Of a stretch of 13,362 nt of DNA, positions 7,267 through 13,362 are shown piece after piece. The notes below the pieces were generated by a model, which did not search any database, was not told the origin of the DNA, and was given only the letters and a program-made list of their open reading frames with translations. The position numbers were made by a program, and so were the translations under genes. How positions within the stretch are numbered: the first letter of the stretch is position 1; every line of letters begins with the position of its first letter. The DNA is from Deltaproteobacteria bacterium (GTDB lineage: Bacteria; Desulfobacterota; Binatia; Binatales; Binataceae), in NCBI GenBank assembly GCA_021786815.1, contig JAJYMR010000057.1, positions 1-13,362 of the forward strand, written 5' to 3'.

Positions 7267-8184
7267 GTGGCTGAGCACGCCAATGTGCGCAATTCCAAAA
7301 AGCATGGCGCGGAGGCGTCGAAGCGAAACGCGGTCGCGCCCGCGGCTTTGACGGCTATCGAGCGGGTGCGACTGGCACGAAACCCCGCGCGCCCGCAGAC
7401 GCTCGACTACATCGATTATATTTTCAAGGATTTCTTCGAGATTCACGGCGACCGGCGCTACGGCGACGACGGCGCAATCGTTGCCGGCCTTGCCCATTTC
7501 GGCCGTCTTCCGGTCGCGATTGTGGGCCAGCAGCGCGGCCGCTCGACGGCGGAACGTATCCGGCGCAATTTCGGCAAGCCGCATCCCGAGGGCTATCGCA
7601 AGGCGGCGCGAGTCTATGAACTTGCCGGGCGCTTCGGGCTTCCGCTGATTACCTTTATCGACACGCAGGGAGCGGAGCCAGGCGTTGGAGCCGAGGAGCG
7701 CGGGCAGGCCGAGGCGATCGCGTACAACCTCGAACTGATGGCGCGGCTCGAAACGCCGAGTATCGCGTGCGTGATAGGCGAGGGCGGCTCGGGCGGAGCG
7801 CTCGCGCTGGGTGTCGCCAACGTCGTGCTTATCCAGGAAAACGCCTGCTATTCTGTCATCACGCCGGAGGGATGCGCCGCGATTCTGTGGCGCGAGGCCA
7901 CCGAGGAGAACGTGACGCGGGCGGCCGAGGCGCTGAAACTCTCGGCTCCCGACCTGCTTCGCCTTGGGGTGGCCGACGAGATCGTGCCGGAGCCCGAAGG
8001 CGGAGCGCATACCGCGCCCGAGCAGGCCGCGCATATCCTCGAAAGTGCGATAAAGCGCAATCTCGGCCGTCTCACGAAACTCGCTCCGGCCGGGCTTCGC
8101 CGGGCGCGCGAGCGGAAGTTTGCCGCGATGGGCTCGGCGTTCCTGGTGTCGCGGCGCGTTGAAAACGCCGGTCCGATCGGTTAG
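7267..8184 (+). CDS. accA: Acetyl-CoA carboxylase carboxyltransferase subunit alpha (short N-terminus, variant motif)
   Basis: AccA with AccD moves the carboxyl group from carboxybiotin to acetyl-CoA, making malonyl-CoA for fatty acid synthesis. Recognisable blocks are TLDYIDYIFKDFFEIHGDRR (45-64), RIRRNFGKPHPEGYRKA (98-114), GVGAEERGQAEAIA (139-152), IGEGGSGGALALG (170-182), YSVITPEGCAAILWR (195-209) and PEPEGGAH (241-248). From the chosen GTG the protein has 305 residues. The region before the core is shorter than the helical N-terminus of E. coli AccA and rich in Ala, Lys and Arg. The usual DTPGAYPG loop reads DTQGAEPG (132-139). A TTG at 7231 is a longer alternative that overlaps miaA. 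GTG 7267 has AGGA 12 nt upstream and lies 7 nt past the miaA stop, so the start is uncertain. accD is not in the window. Confidence 0.94.
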   Translation: MAEHANVRNSKKHGAEASKRNAVAPAALTAIERVRLARNPARPQTLDYIDYIFKDFFEIHGDRRYGDDGAIVAGLAHFGRLPVAIVGQQRGRSTAERIRRNFGKPHPEGYRKAARVYELAGRFGLPLITFIDTQGAEPGVGAEERGQAEAIAYNLELMARLETPSIACVIGEGGSGGALALGVANVVLIQENACYSVITPEGCAAILWREATEENVTRAAEALKLSAPDLLRLGVADEIVPEPEGGAHTAPEQAAHILESAIKRNLGRLTKLAPAGLRRARERKFAAMGSAFLVSRRVENAGPIG

Positions 8185-8197
8185 CCATTTGCACCAC

Positions 8198-9301
8198 ATG
8201 TCGTCCAGAGCGGCCAGAAAACCCGATTCCATCGAGGCATTGAGAGCCCGGATCGACGAGATCAATCTCGAGATCCTGAAGCTCGTCTCCGAACGCGCCG
8301 GGCTTGCCGTCGAGATCGGCCGGCTCAAGCATTCCACCGGCGCCGCCGTGTACCATCCGGCGCGCGAGCGCGAGGTTGTCGAGGCGATCCTGGCGGCGAA
8401 CGCGGGGCCGCTTTCGAGCGAGCATCTCACGCGCATCTTCACCGAGATAATTTCGGCGTGCCGCTCGCTCGAGCATCCGCCGCGCGTGGCTTTCCTCGGC
8501 CCCGAGCACACGTATTCGCACGAGGCCGCGCGCTCGCGCTTCGGCTCGAGCGTCGAGTTCGTGCCCGAGGCGTCGATAGCCGGGGTTTTCGAAGCGGCCG
8601 GCAACGGCCGGGCCGATTTCGGCGTGGTGCCGATCGAAAACTCAACCGAAGGCTCGGTGACGCTCACGCTCGATCTGCTGATCGATACGCCGCTGGTGAT
8701 AATCGGCGAGATTCTGCTGCCGGTGCGCCACGCGATGCTTTCGCGGACGGGCGATCGCTCGACAGTGCGGCGGATTGTGTCGCATCAGCAGTCGCTCGGG
8801 CAGTGCCGAATCTACCTGAGCAAAAATTTTCCCGGCTGCGAACTCGAGGCGGTCGCCTCGAACGCGGTTGCCGCGCAGCGCGCCGCCGAGGATCCGTCGT
8901 GCGCGGCGATCGCTTCGGCCGCAGCGGCGGAGCCGTACGGGCTTAAGATAATCGCGGAGAATATCCAGGACGTCGCGCAGAACACTACTCGCTTCCTGGT
9001 GCTCGGCGCGCGCCCGGTTGAGCGCAGCGGCCGCGACAAGACCACGGTGCTGTTCGCGGTGCCGGACCGGGTCGGCGCGCTCAACCATGCGCTCGGCCTT
9101 TTCGCGCGAAACCGGATCAACGTTACGAAGATCGAGTCGCGCCCGCTTCGCGGCCGTCCCTGGGAATATCTGTTCTTCGTCGATCTTGCGGGCCATCGCA
9201 ACGACCCGCGCGTCAAGCGCGCGCTTGCCTCGCTCGCGCATCGAACGCTTTTCCTGAAGGTCCTGGGATCGTATCCTGAAGCGAAAGCAGCGGCCGGCTA
9301 G
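8198..9301 (+). CDS. pheA: Bifunctional chorismate mutase / prephenate dehydratase (P-protein)
   Basis: This enzyme turns chorismate into prephenate and then phenylpyruvate, the committed route to phenylalanine. Domains in order: an AroQ-type chorismate mutase (about 14-92; RIDEINLEILKLVSERAGLA and KHSTGAAVYHPARERE), a prephenate dehydratase (about 96-270; AFLGPEHTYSHEAA, VVPIENSTEGSV at 143-154, SHQQSLGQC at 195-203, and the catalytic TRF at 264-266), and a C-terminal ACT domain (about 281-360) with GAL (293-295) and ESRP (313-316). The last two motifs form the phenylalanine-binding site in relatives, so feedback inhibition by Phe is expected. Length is 367 residues, normal for the fused enzyme. 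ATG 8198 starts just before the mutase. A TTG at 8189 is possible, and the SD is weak. It is followed by an aminotransferase gene and tyrA. Confidence 0.96.
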   Translation: MSSRAARKPDSIEALRARIDEINLEILKLVSERAGLAVEIGRLKHSTGAAVYHPAREREVVEAILAANAGPLSSEHLTRIFTEIISACRSLEHPPRVAFLGPEHTYSHEAARSRFGSSVEFVPEASIAGVFEAAGNGRADFGVVPIENSTEGSVTLTLDLLIDTPLVIIGEILLPVRHAMLSRTGDRSTVRRIVSHQQSLGQCRIYLSKNFPGCELEAVASNAVAAQRAAEDPSCAAIASAAAAEPYGLKIIAENIQDVAQNTTRFLVLGARPVERSGRDKTTVLFAVPDRVGALNHALGLFARNRINVTKIESRPLRGRPWEYLFFVDLAGHRNDPRVKRALASLAHRTLFLKVLGSYPEAKAAAG

Positions 9302-9317
9302 AGGCGGTTTCCTTACC

Positions 9318-10412
9318 TTGGTCAGACCTGAAGAGCTTGTACAACCCGGTGTGGCGGCGATTCATCCGTACGAACCGGGAAAGCCAATCGAAGAGGTTCA
9401 GCGCGAACTCGGAGTCAGCGAGCCGGTCAAGCTTGCCTCCAACGAGAACCCGATCGGCCCGTCGCCGCTCGCGGTGCGCGCGATCCGCGAGGCGCTCGCG
9501 GAGCTTAATCGTTACCCCGACGGCGGAAGCTGGGCGCTCATTCACAAGATCGCGGCGCGCCATAAGGTTGAGCCGAACCGGATTTTCATGGGTTCGGGCT
9601 CGTGCGAGATAATCAACCTGCTCGCCTTTCTGTTCCTGCGTCCGGGGCTAAACGCGGTCTCTTCCGAACACGCTTTCGTCATCTATCAACTCGCGACGGC
9701 GGCGACCGGTGGCTCGTTCAAGACCGTCCCGATGCGCGGGGGCGAGGTATTCGACCTCGACGCTATCGCGGCGGCGATCGACAACAACACGCGAATCGTG
9801 TTTCTCGGCAATCCCAACAATCCCACCGGCACCATCTACCGGCGCGCCGAATGGAAGCGCTTTCTCGAGAAAGTTCCCCAGCGCGTCGTAATTGTTGCCG
9901 ACGAGGCGTACTTCGAGTTCGTCCGCGACGCTGAATACCCGGACTCGCTCGAGGATCACGACGACCGGCGGATGCTGGTCACGCTTCGCACGTTCTCGAA
10001 GATTTTCGGCCTGGCGGGGCTTCGGGTCGGCTACGCGGTCGCCCGTCCGGACATCGTGAGCCTGCTGAACAAGGTGCGCCAGCCGTTCAACGTTACCTCG
10101 CTCGGACAGATAGCCGTGACGGCGGGGATGGACGACGAGGAGCACGTACGCAACACGCTTCGCGTGAACGCCGAAGGGATGGCGTATCTCGAAGGCGAGT
10201 TCAAGCGCCTTGGAATCGCCTACGTCCCGAGTCATGCGAACTTCATCCTTGCCGACGTAGGCGGCGGGCGCGCCGTCTACGAAAAGCTGCTTCGACAGGG
10301 CGTGATCGTGCGGCCGATGGACGGGTACGGCTATCCCCGCCACGTGCGGATAAGTGTCGGGCTGTCCGAGGAAAACCGCAAACTCGTCGCCGCTCTCAAG
10401 AAGGTTCTATAG
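9318..10412 (+). CDS. hisC: HisC-type aminotransferase (histidinol-phosphate / possibly aromatic amino acid)
   Basis: This is a fold-type I, PLP-dependent aminotransferase of the HisC family. HisC transaminates imidazole acetol phosphate in histidine synthesis, and many HisC homologues also accept phenylpyruvate and 4-hydroxyphenylpyruvate. Visible motifs: LASNENPIGPSP (39-50), NPNNPTG (165-171), VIVADEAYFEF (191-201, PLP-contacting Asp195), TFSKIFGLAGLRVGY (225-239, Schiff-base Lys228 and Arg236) and VRISVG (343-348, substrate carboxylate Arg344). At 364 residues it has normal length. The TTG at 9318 is chosen because the family N-terminus (VQPGVAAIHPYEPGKPIEEV) follows directly; the next in-frame GTG would cut into it. 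AGGCGG lies 10 nt upstream. The place between pheA and tyrA, with no other his gene visible, favours an aromatic transaminase role. This is inferred from context, not shown by a residue. Confidence 0.9.
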   Translation: MVRPEELVQPGVAAIHPYEPGKPIEEVQRELGVSEPVKLASNENPIGPSPLAVRAIREALAELNRYPDGGSWALIHKIAARHKVEPNRIFMGSGSCEIINLLAFLFLRPGLNAVSSEHAFVIYQLATAATGGSFKTVPMRGGEVFDLDAIAAAIDNNTRIVFLGNPNNPTGTIYRRAEWKRFLEKVPQRVVIVADEAYFEFVRDAEYPDSLEDHDDRRMLVTLRTFSKIFGLAGLRVGYAVARPDIVSLLNKVRQPFNVTSLGQIAVTAGMDDEEHVRNTLRVNAEGMAYLEGEFKRLGIAYVPSHANFILADVGGGRAVYEKLLRQGVIVRPMDGYGYPRHVRISVGLSEENRKLVAALKKVL

Positions 10413-10436
10413 CCGGCGCTCAGGGGATGCCGGCGC
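10412..10436. repeat. Short direct repeat / hairpin at the hisC-tyrA junction
   Basis: GCCGGCGC occurs at 10412-10419 and 10429-10436, 9 nt apart, starting on the last base of the hisC stop codon. The GCCGGC core is self-complementary, so the two copies can also pair as a 6-bp stem with an 11-nt loop. It has no downstream T-run. It may be a chance product of high GC. Confidence 0.3.
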
Positions 10437-10469
10437 GGGCGCGGCGCAGCGCTTTTGCCCCGGTTTTCG

Positions 10470-11333
10470 ATGGAAACGCTCTTTCATCAGATGACGATTT
10501 GCGGAGTGGGCCTGATTGGAGGCTCGCTCGCGACGGTCGCGCGGGAGAAAAAGCTCGTCGGGCGTATCGTGGGCCTTGGCCGCACGCAACCCAACCTCGA
10601 CGTCGCGCTTGAGCGCGGGATGCTCGATATGGCCACGCGCGATCCCGCCGAGGCCGCGCGCGGAGCCGATCTGGTCGTGCTCGCGGTGCCGATCCTGACG
10701 ATGCGCGAGACGTTCGGCGCGATGCTGCCGTATTTGCCGGATGACGCGGTGGTGACCGACGTCGGAAGCGTGAAGGGATGGGTGGTGCGCGAGATGGAAC
10801 CGATGCTTAAGCCGCGGATGGCGCTTGTACCGGTGCATCCCGTGGCCGGAAAGGAGACAACCGGCGCCGCGGCTGCAGTGCGCGACCTCTTCGTCGGGCG
10901 CCGTGTGATCGTAACGCCTTCGGCGCGCAGCACGCCCGAAGCGCTGGCGAAGGTCGAGGAGTTGTGGCGCGCGACCGGCGCGAATGTCGAGCGAATGGAC
11001 CCCGATGTGCATGACCGGATACTCGCGCGCGTGAGCCACCTGCCGCAGGTCGTCGCAAGTGCGCTTGCCGCGGCGCTCGGCGAGGAACAGGTTGCGGGGC
11101 GGCCAGTGCTCGAGTTTGGGGCCGGCGGGCTTCGCGACACGACCCGAATCGCGGCGTCCTCCGCCGAGATGTGGCGCGACATATGCCTTACCAATCGCGA
11201 GGCGATTCTTGCGGCGATGAAACTGTTCGCGCGCGATTTCGCCGAATTCGAGCGGCTGATCAGCGCCGGTGACGGCGAAGGCCTGGTGCGGCTTTTCGAG
11301 CGCGGGCGCGCGATGAGGGAGCGGCTCAAGTGA
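10470..11333 (+). CDS. tyrA: Prephenate dehydrogenase
   Basis: TyrA oxidatively decarboxylates prephenate to 4-hydroxyphenylpyruvate with NAD(P)+, leading to tyrosine. The Rossmann glycine motif GVGLIGGS is at 12-19 of a 287-residue protein. The next blocks are VVTDVGSVKG (94-103), HPVAGKE (123-129), SHLPQ (189-193) and GGLRDTTRIAASSAEMWRDI (219-238). The His of HPVAG corresponds to a catalytic residue in the family. There is no fused chorismate mutase or ACT domain, so regulation probably falls on pheA and upstream steps. ATG 10470 is preferred. TTG 10455 would add five residues and ATG 10491 would start directly at the Rossmann fold. No strong SD decides between them. The stop overlaps the cmk start by 4 nt, so the pair is probably translationally coupled. 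Confidence 0.95.
   Translation: METLFHQMTICGVGLIGGSLATVAREKKLVGRIVGLGRTQPNLDVALERGMLDMATRDPAEAARGADLVVLAVPILTMRETFGAMLPYLPDDAVVTDVGSVKGWVVREMEPMLKPRMALVPVHPVAGKETTGAAAAVRDLFVGRRVIVTPSARSTPEALAKVEELWRATGANVERMDPDVHDRILARVSHLPQVVASALAAALGEEQVAGRPVLEFGAGGLRDTTRIAASSAEMWRDICLTNREAILAAMKLFARDFAEFERLISAGDGEGLVRLFERGRAMRERLK
11315..11321 (+). promoter_or_regulatory. Ribosome binding site of cmk inside the tyrA end
   Basis: GAGGGAG lies 8 nt before the GTG start of cmk, within the last codons of tyrA. It supports the GTG start and the 4-nt GTGA overlap. Confidence 0.7.
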
Positions 11334-12007
11334 AACGCGTGCGGCCGGTAGTCGCGATCGACGGCCCTGTTGGGGCCGGCAAGTCCACCGTGGCGCGCGA
11401 GCTGGCGCGTGCGCTCGGCTTCACGTACGTGAACACGGGCGCGATGTATCGGGCGGTTGCGGTTGCGCTCAGCGAGGCGGGTGTGAAAAGCGACAGCGCC
11501 GGTGTGGAGAAGAAGGTCGAGTCTGTGTTACAATCAGCACACGTCGGATTTGACGGCGAGCGGATAACGCTCAACGGTCGCGATATTTCCAACATCATTT
11601 CAAATCCCGAAGTAAGTGACTTGGCGTCACGATTCTCGGCACTCGGTCCGGTGCGGGCGCGGATGCGCGAACTGCAGCGTGCGGCGGGCGAGAAGGGTGG
11701 GGTCGTGATGGAGGGAAGGGATATTGGCACTGCGGTGTTTCCCGATGCGGAGTTCAAGTTTTACCTGGACGCGCAGGTGGAAGTCCGCGCCGAGCGCCGA
11801 TGGGCCGAATTGCGCGCCAAGGGTGTCGCGGCCGACCGTGGCGAAGTTTTGCGCCAGCTTGTCGAACGCGACCGGCGCGACAGCGCAAGAGAACTCGCGC
11901 CGCTTCGGCGCGCCGACGACGCGATCGTGATTGACACGACCGGTCTTTCGATCGCGGAGGTGGTCGAAAGGCTCAAGAGCCGCGTGCAGTCGAGGTCCGC
12001 AGTTTAA
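11330..12007 (+). CDS. cmk: Cytidylate kinase
   Basis: Cmk phosphorylates CMP and dCMP with ATP, recycling RNA-derived nucleotides and feeding CDP/dCDP pools. The P-loop VAIDGPVGAGKST lies at 8-20, YVNTGAMYRA at 33-42 (usually YLDTGAMYRA), and EGRDIGTAVFPDA at 128-140 contributes to the CMP site. DRRDSARELAPLRRADDA (181-198) matches the lid/C-terminal signature. Length is 225 residues, normal for the family. The GTG start at 11330 overlaps the tyrA stop (GTGA) and has GAGGGAG 8 nt upstream. Linkage of cmk to rpsA downstream is widespread in bacteria, and cmk beside aromatic-pathway genes is also recurrent. Here tyrA touches cmk directly, without aroA between them. Confidence 0.96.
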   Translation: MKRVRPVVAIDGPVGAGKSTVARELARALGFTYVNTGAMYRAVAVALSEAGVKSDSAGVEKKVESVLQSAHVGFDGERITLNGRDISNIISNPEVSDLASRFSALGPVRARMRELQRAAGEKGGVVMEGRDIGTAVFPDAEFKFYLDAQVEVRAERRWAELRAKGVAADRGEVLRQLVERDRRDSARELAPLRRADDAIVIDTTGLSIAEVVERLKSRVQSRSAV

Positions 12008-12013
12008 AAGGAC

Positions 12014-12043
12014 TTGAAACGGGTGAATCCCGGTTGTAAGTAT
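12014..12043 (+). promoter_or_regulatory. Candidate rpsA promoter in the cmk-rpsA gap
   Basis: TTGAAA (12014-12019, 5 of 6 to the -35 consensus) is followed 18 nt later by AAGTAT (12038-12043), a poor -10 preceded by an extended-type TGT. A small CGGG-TGAAT-CCCG hairpin (12020-12032) lies in the spacer. rpsA often has its own promoter in addition to readthrough from cmk, which makes the site plausible. The -10 match is only 3 of 6. Confidence 0.25.
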
Positions 12044-12065
12044 CGCTACTGTCCTGAAGTTTCCC

Positions 12066-12071
12066 GGAAGG
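12066..12071 (+). promoter_or_regulatory. Ribosome binding site of rpsA
   Basis: GGAAGG, 9 nt before the ATG at 12081. Flanking TTCC tetramers on both sides (12061-12064 and 12072-12075) could pair with it only through very small loops. A recognisable SD differs from the E. coli rpsA leader, which relies on structure rather than a strong SD. Confidence 0.55.
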
Positions 12072-12080
12072 TTCCACTAC

Positions 12081-13362
12081 ATGGAGAAAGCTTTGCCTGA
12101 CAAGTTGAGCGGAGGCGACAATGATTTCGAGTCGTTGATCGAAGAGAGTTTGACGGCTCCGCAGCCCGGCGACGTCCTGATTGGCCGGGTTCTGCTCATC
12201 ACGCGCGACAGCGTCATCGTTGACATCAATTACAAGTGCGAGGGCAGAGTCCCGCTCGCCGAGTTCCTTGACGCGGAAGGAAACGTCACCGTCAAGGAAG
12301 GCGACGAGGTTGACGTTTATTTCGAGGGGACCGAGGCCGAAAGCGGCACGGTGACGCTCTCGCATGCGAAGGCCGAGAAGTTCAAGGTATGGCGCGAACT
12401 CGAGCGGGCCTATCGCACCGAGACGCCGGTCGAGGGGATCATCCTGGGCAAGGTCAAGGGCGGCCTGAAGGTCGATATCGGCGTACCGGCATTCCTTCCC
12501 GGCTCCCACGTTGACGTTCGTCCCGCGCGCAATCTCGACCGCTACATCGGTCAGCGCGGGCGTTTCCAGCTACTGAAGTTCAATCGCGCACGCGGCAACG
12601 TGGTTGTGTCGCGACGAAGCGTTCTCGAGCGTGAACGCGCCGAACTGAAGGAGCAGACGCTCCGGGTGCTCGAAGAGGGCGTCATCCTCGAAGGCACCGT
12701 CAAGAACATCACCGATTACGGTGCGTTCATCGATCTCGGCGGAATCGACGGCCTGCTTCATATCACCGACATGTCTTGGGGACGCATCCAGCATCCCTCC
12801 GAGGTGCTCAAGGTCGGCGACAAGGTCAAGGTCGTGGTGCTCAAGTACGACCAGTCGCGCGAGCGCGTGTCGCTTGGGATGAAGCAGATCATGCCCGATC
12901 CGTGGAGCAAGGTCGCGGATAATTATCCGCCGGGCGCGCGGATCAAGGGCAAAGTCGTGAGCGTGACCGACTACGGCGCATTCGTTGAGCTCGAAAAGGG
13001 CGTCGAGGGACTCATCCACGTCTCCGAGATGACCTGGAGCAAGCGCACCGTGCATCCCTCCAAGCTCGTCAACCCGGGCGACGAGGTCGAGGTCCAGGTG
13101 CTCGGCGTCGACGAGGCCAATCGCCGCATCTCGCTCGGGCTCAAGCAGACCGAGCCCAACCCGTGGCAGGCGCTCGCCCAGATGCATCCGGTGGGCAGCA
13201 GGGTCCAGGGCAAGGTCAAGTCGATCACGGATTTCGGGATATTCGTCGAAATCGAGCCCGGAATCGACGGTCTCGTGCACATCTCGGATCTTTCCTGGAC
13301 CAAGAAGGTGCGCCATCCGTCGGAGGTCGCGAAGAAGGGCGACGAGATCGAGGCGGTCGTAC
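12081..13362 (+). CDS. rpsA: 30S ribosomal protein S1 (5' part; runs off the window)
   Basis: S1 binds mRNA leaders and helps unfold them on the small ribosomal subunit. The 427 codons present show consecutive S1 (OB-fold) repeats: about 29-98, 115-182, 198-270, 284-356 and a fifth from about 370 to the window edge. Repeats 3-5 carry the most typical sequence: TDYGAFIDLGGIDGLLHITD (211-230), TDYGAFVELEKGVEGLIHVS (296-315) and TDFGIFVEIEPGIDGLVHIS (383-402), each followed by HPS and GD. Repeats 1 and 2 are the divergent ribosome-docking type. No stop codon is reached; full-length proteins usually have six repeats and about 550-600 residues. The ATG is preceded by GGAAGG. The 73-nt gap from cmk is the longest in this gene run and holds a possible own promoter. 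The cmk-rpsA order is common in bacteria. Confidence 0.97.
   Translation, partial: MEKALPDKLSGGDNDFESLIEESLTAPQPGDVLIGRVLLITRDSVIVDINYKCEGRVPLAEFLDAEGNVTVKEGDEVDVYFEGTEAESGTVTLSHAKAEKFKVWRELERAYRTETPVEGIILGKVKGGLKVDIGVPAFLPGSHVDVRPARNLDRYIGQRGRFQLLKFNRARGNVVVSRRSVLERERAELKEQTLRVLEEGVILEGTVKNITDYGAFIDLGGIDGLLHITDMSWGRIQHPSEVLKVGDKVKVVVLKYDQSRERVSLGMKQIMPDPWSKVADNYPPGARIKGKVVSVTDYGAFVELEKGVEGLIHVSEMTWSKRTVHPSKLVNPGDEVEVQVLGVDEANRRISLGLKQTEPNPWQALAQMHPVGSRVQGKVKSITDFGIFVEIEPGIDGLVHISDLSWTKKVRHPSEVAKKGDEIEAVV

Noticed and set aside
5898..7298. A 466-codon minus-strand open frame antisense to mutL and miaA.
   Set aside because: Same reason: it mirrors conserved codons of MutL and MiaA, and its product is a low-complexity Arg-rich sequence.
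7144..8667. A 507-codon open frame on the minus strand across the miaA end, accA and the pheA start.
   Set aside because: It lies antisense to three genes with unmistakable family motifs, its translation is Arg/Ala/Ser-rich with no recognisable domain, and long antisense frames are expected in GC-rich coding DNA.
11550..11578. TTGACG inside cmk as a possible internal promoter for rpsA.
   Set aside because: No -10-like hexamer lies 16-18 nt downstream; the AACGGT there does not match.

Overview
This is a GC-rich, densely coding chromosomal window with eleven protein-coding genes. Ten are complete and the last (rpsA) runs off the right edge. I see no tRNA, rRNA, CRISPR array, transposase or phage gene. 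The order mutL-miaA-accA-pheA-hisC-tyrA-cmk-rpsA, with a fused chorismate mutase/prephenate dehydratase and a probably endonucleolytic MutL, suggests a deltaproteobacterial-grade lineage (Desulfobacterota, Myxococcota or Binatota-like). That placement is inference from gene order and general protein character, not a measured phylogeny.

Left third (1-4225): a large exported protein of unknown function on + (25-2652) faces a two-gene minus-strand unit. That unit is a second exported unknown protein (4225-2990) followed 29 nt later by rpmB, the zinc-ribbon form of ribosomal protein L28 (2960-2772). The convergent gap at 2653-2771 holds two GC-rich hairpins. The two exported proteins are the only genes whose job cannot be read from the sequence. 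The large one carries a tandem-duplicated module whose two copies have cysteines at identical spacing.

Divergent region 4226-4380 (155 nt): it separates the minus-strand unit from the main plus-strand cluster. It holds a reasonable sigma70-type promoter candidate for the minus unit and a hairpin overlapping that gene's ribosome binding site.

Right two-thirds (4381-13362): eight plus-strand genes, closely spaced and probably at least partly co-transcribed. mutL (mismatch repair) and miaA (tRNA A37 prenylation) form a tight pair, followed by accA (malonyl-CoA synthesis). Next come three genes that take chorismate to phenylalanine and tyrosine: bifunctional pheA, a HisC-type aminotransferase that may also work on aromatic keto acids, and tyrA. 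Then cmk (CMP/dCMP kinase) overlaps the tyrA stop codon by 4 nt, and rpsA (ribosomal protein S1) follows a 73-nt leader. aroA, often found between tyrA and cmk in related clusters, is absent here.

Overall this is mainly a housekeeping region. I found no convincing new multi-gene system. The best leads are the duplicated-cysteine exported protein, the exported protein linked to rpmB, the altered AccA motif and the compact aromatic amino-acid cassette.
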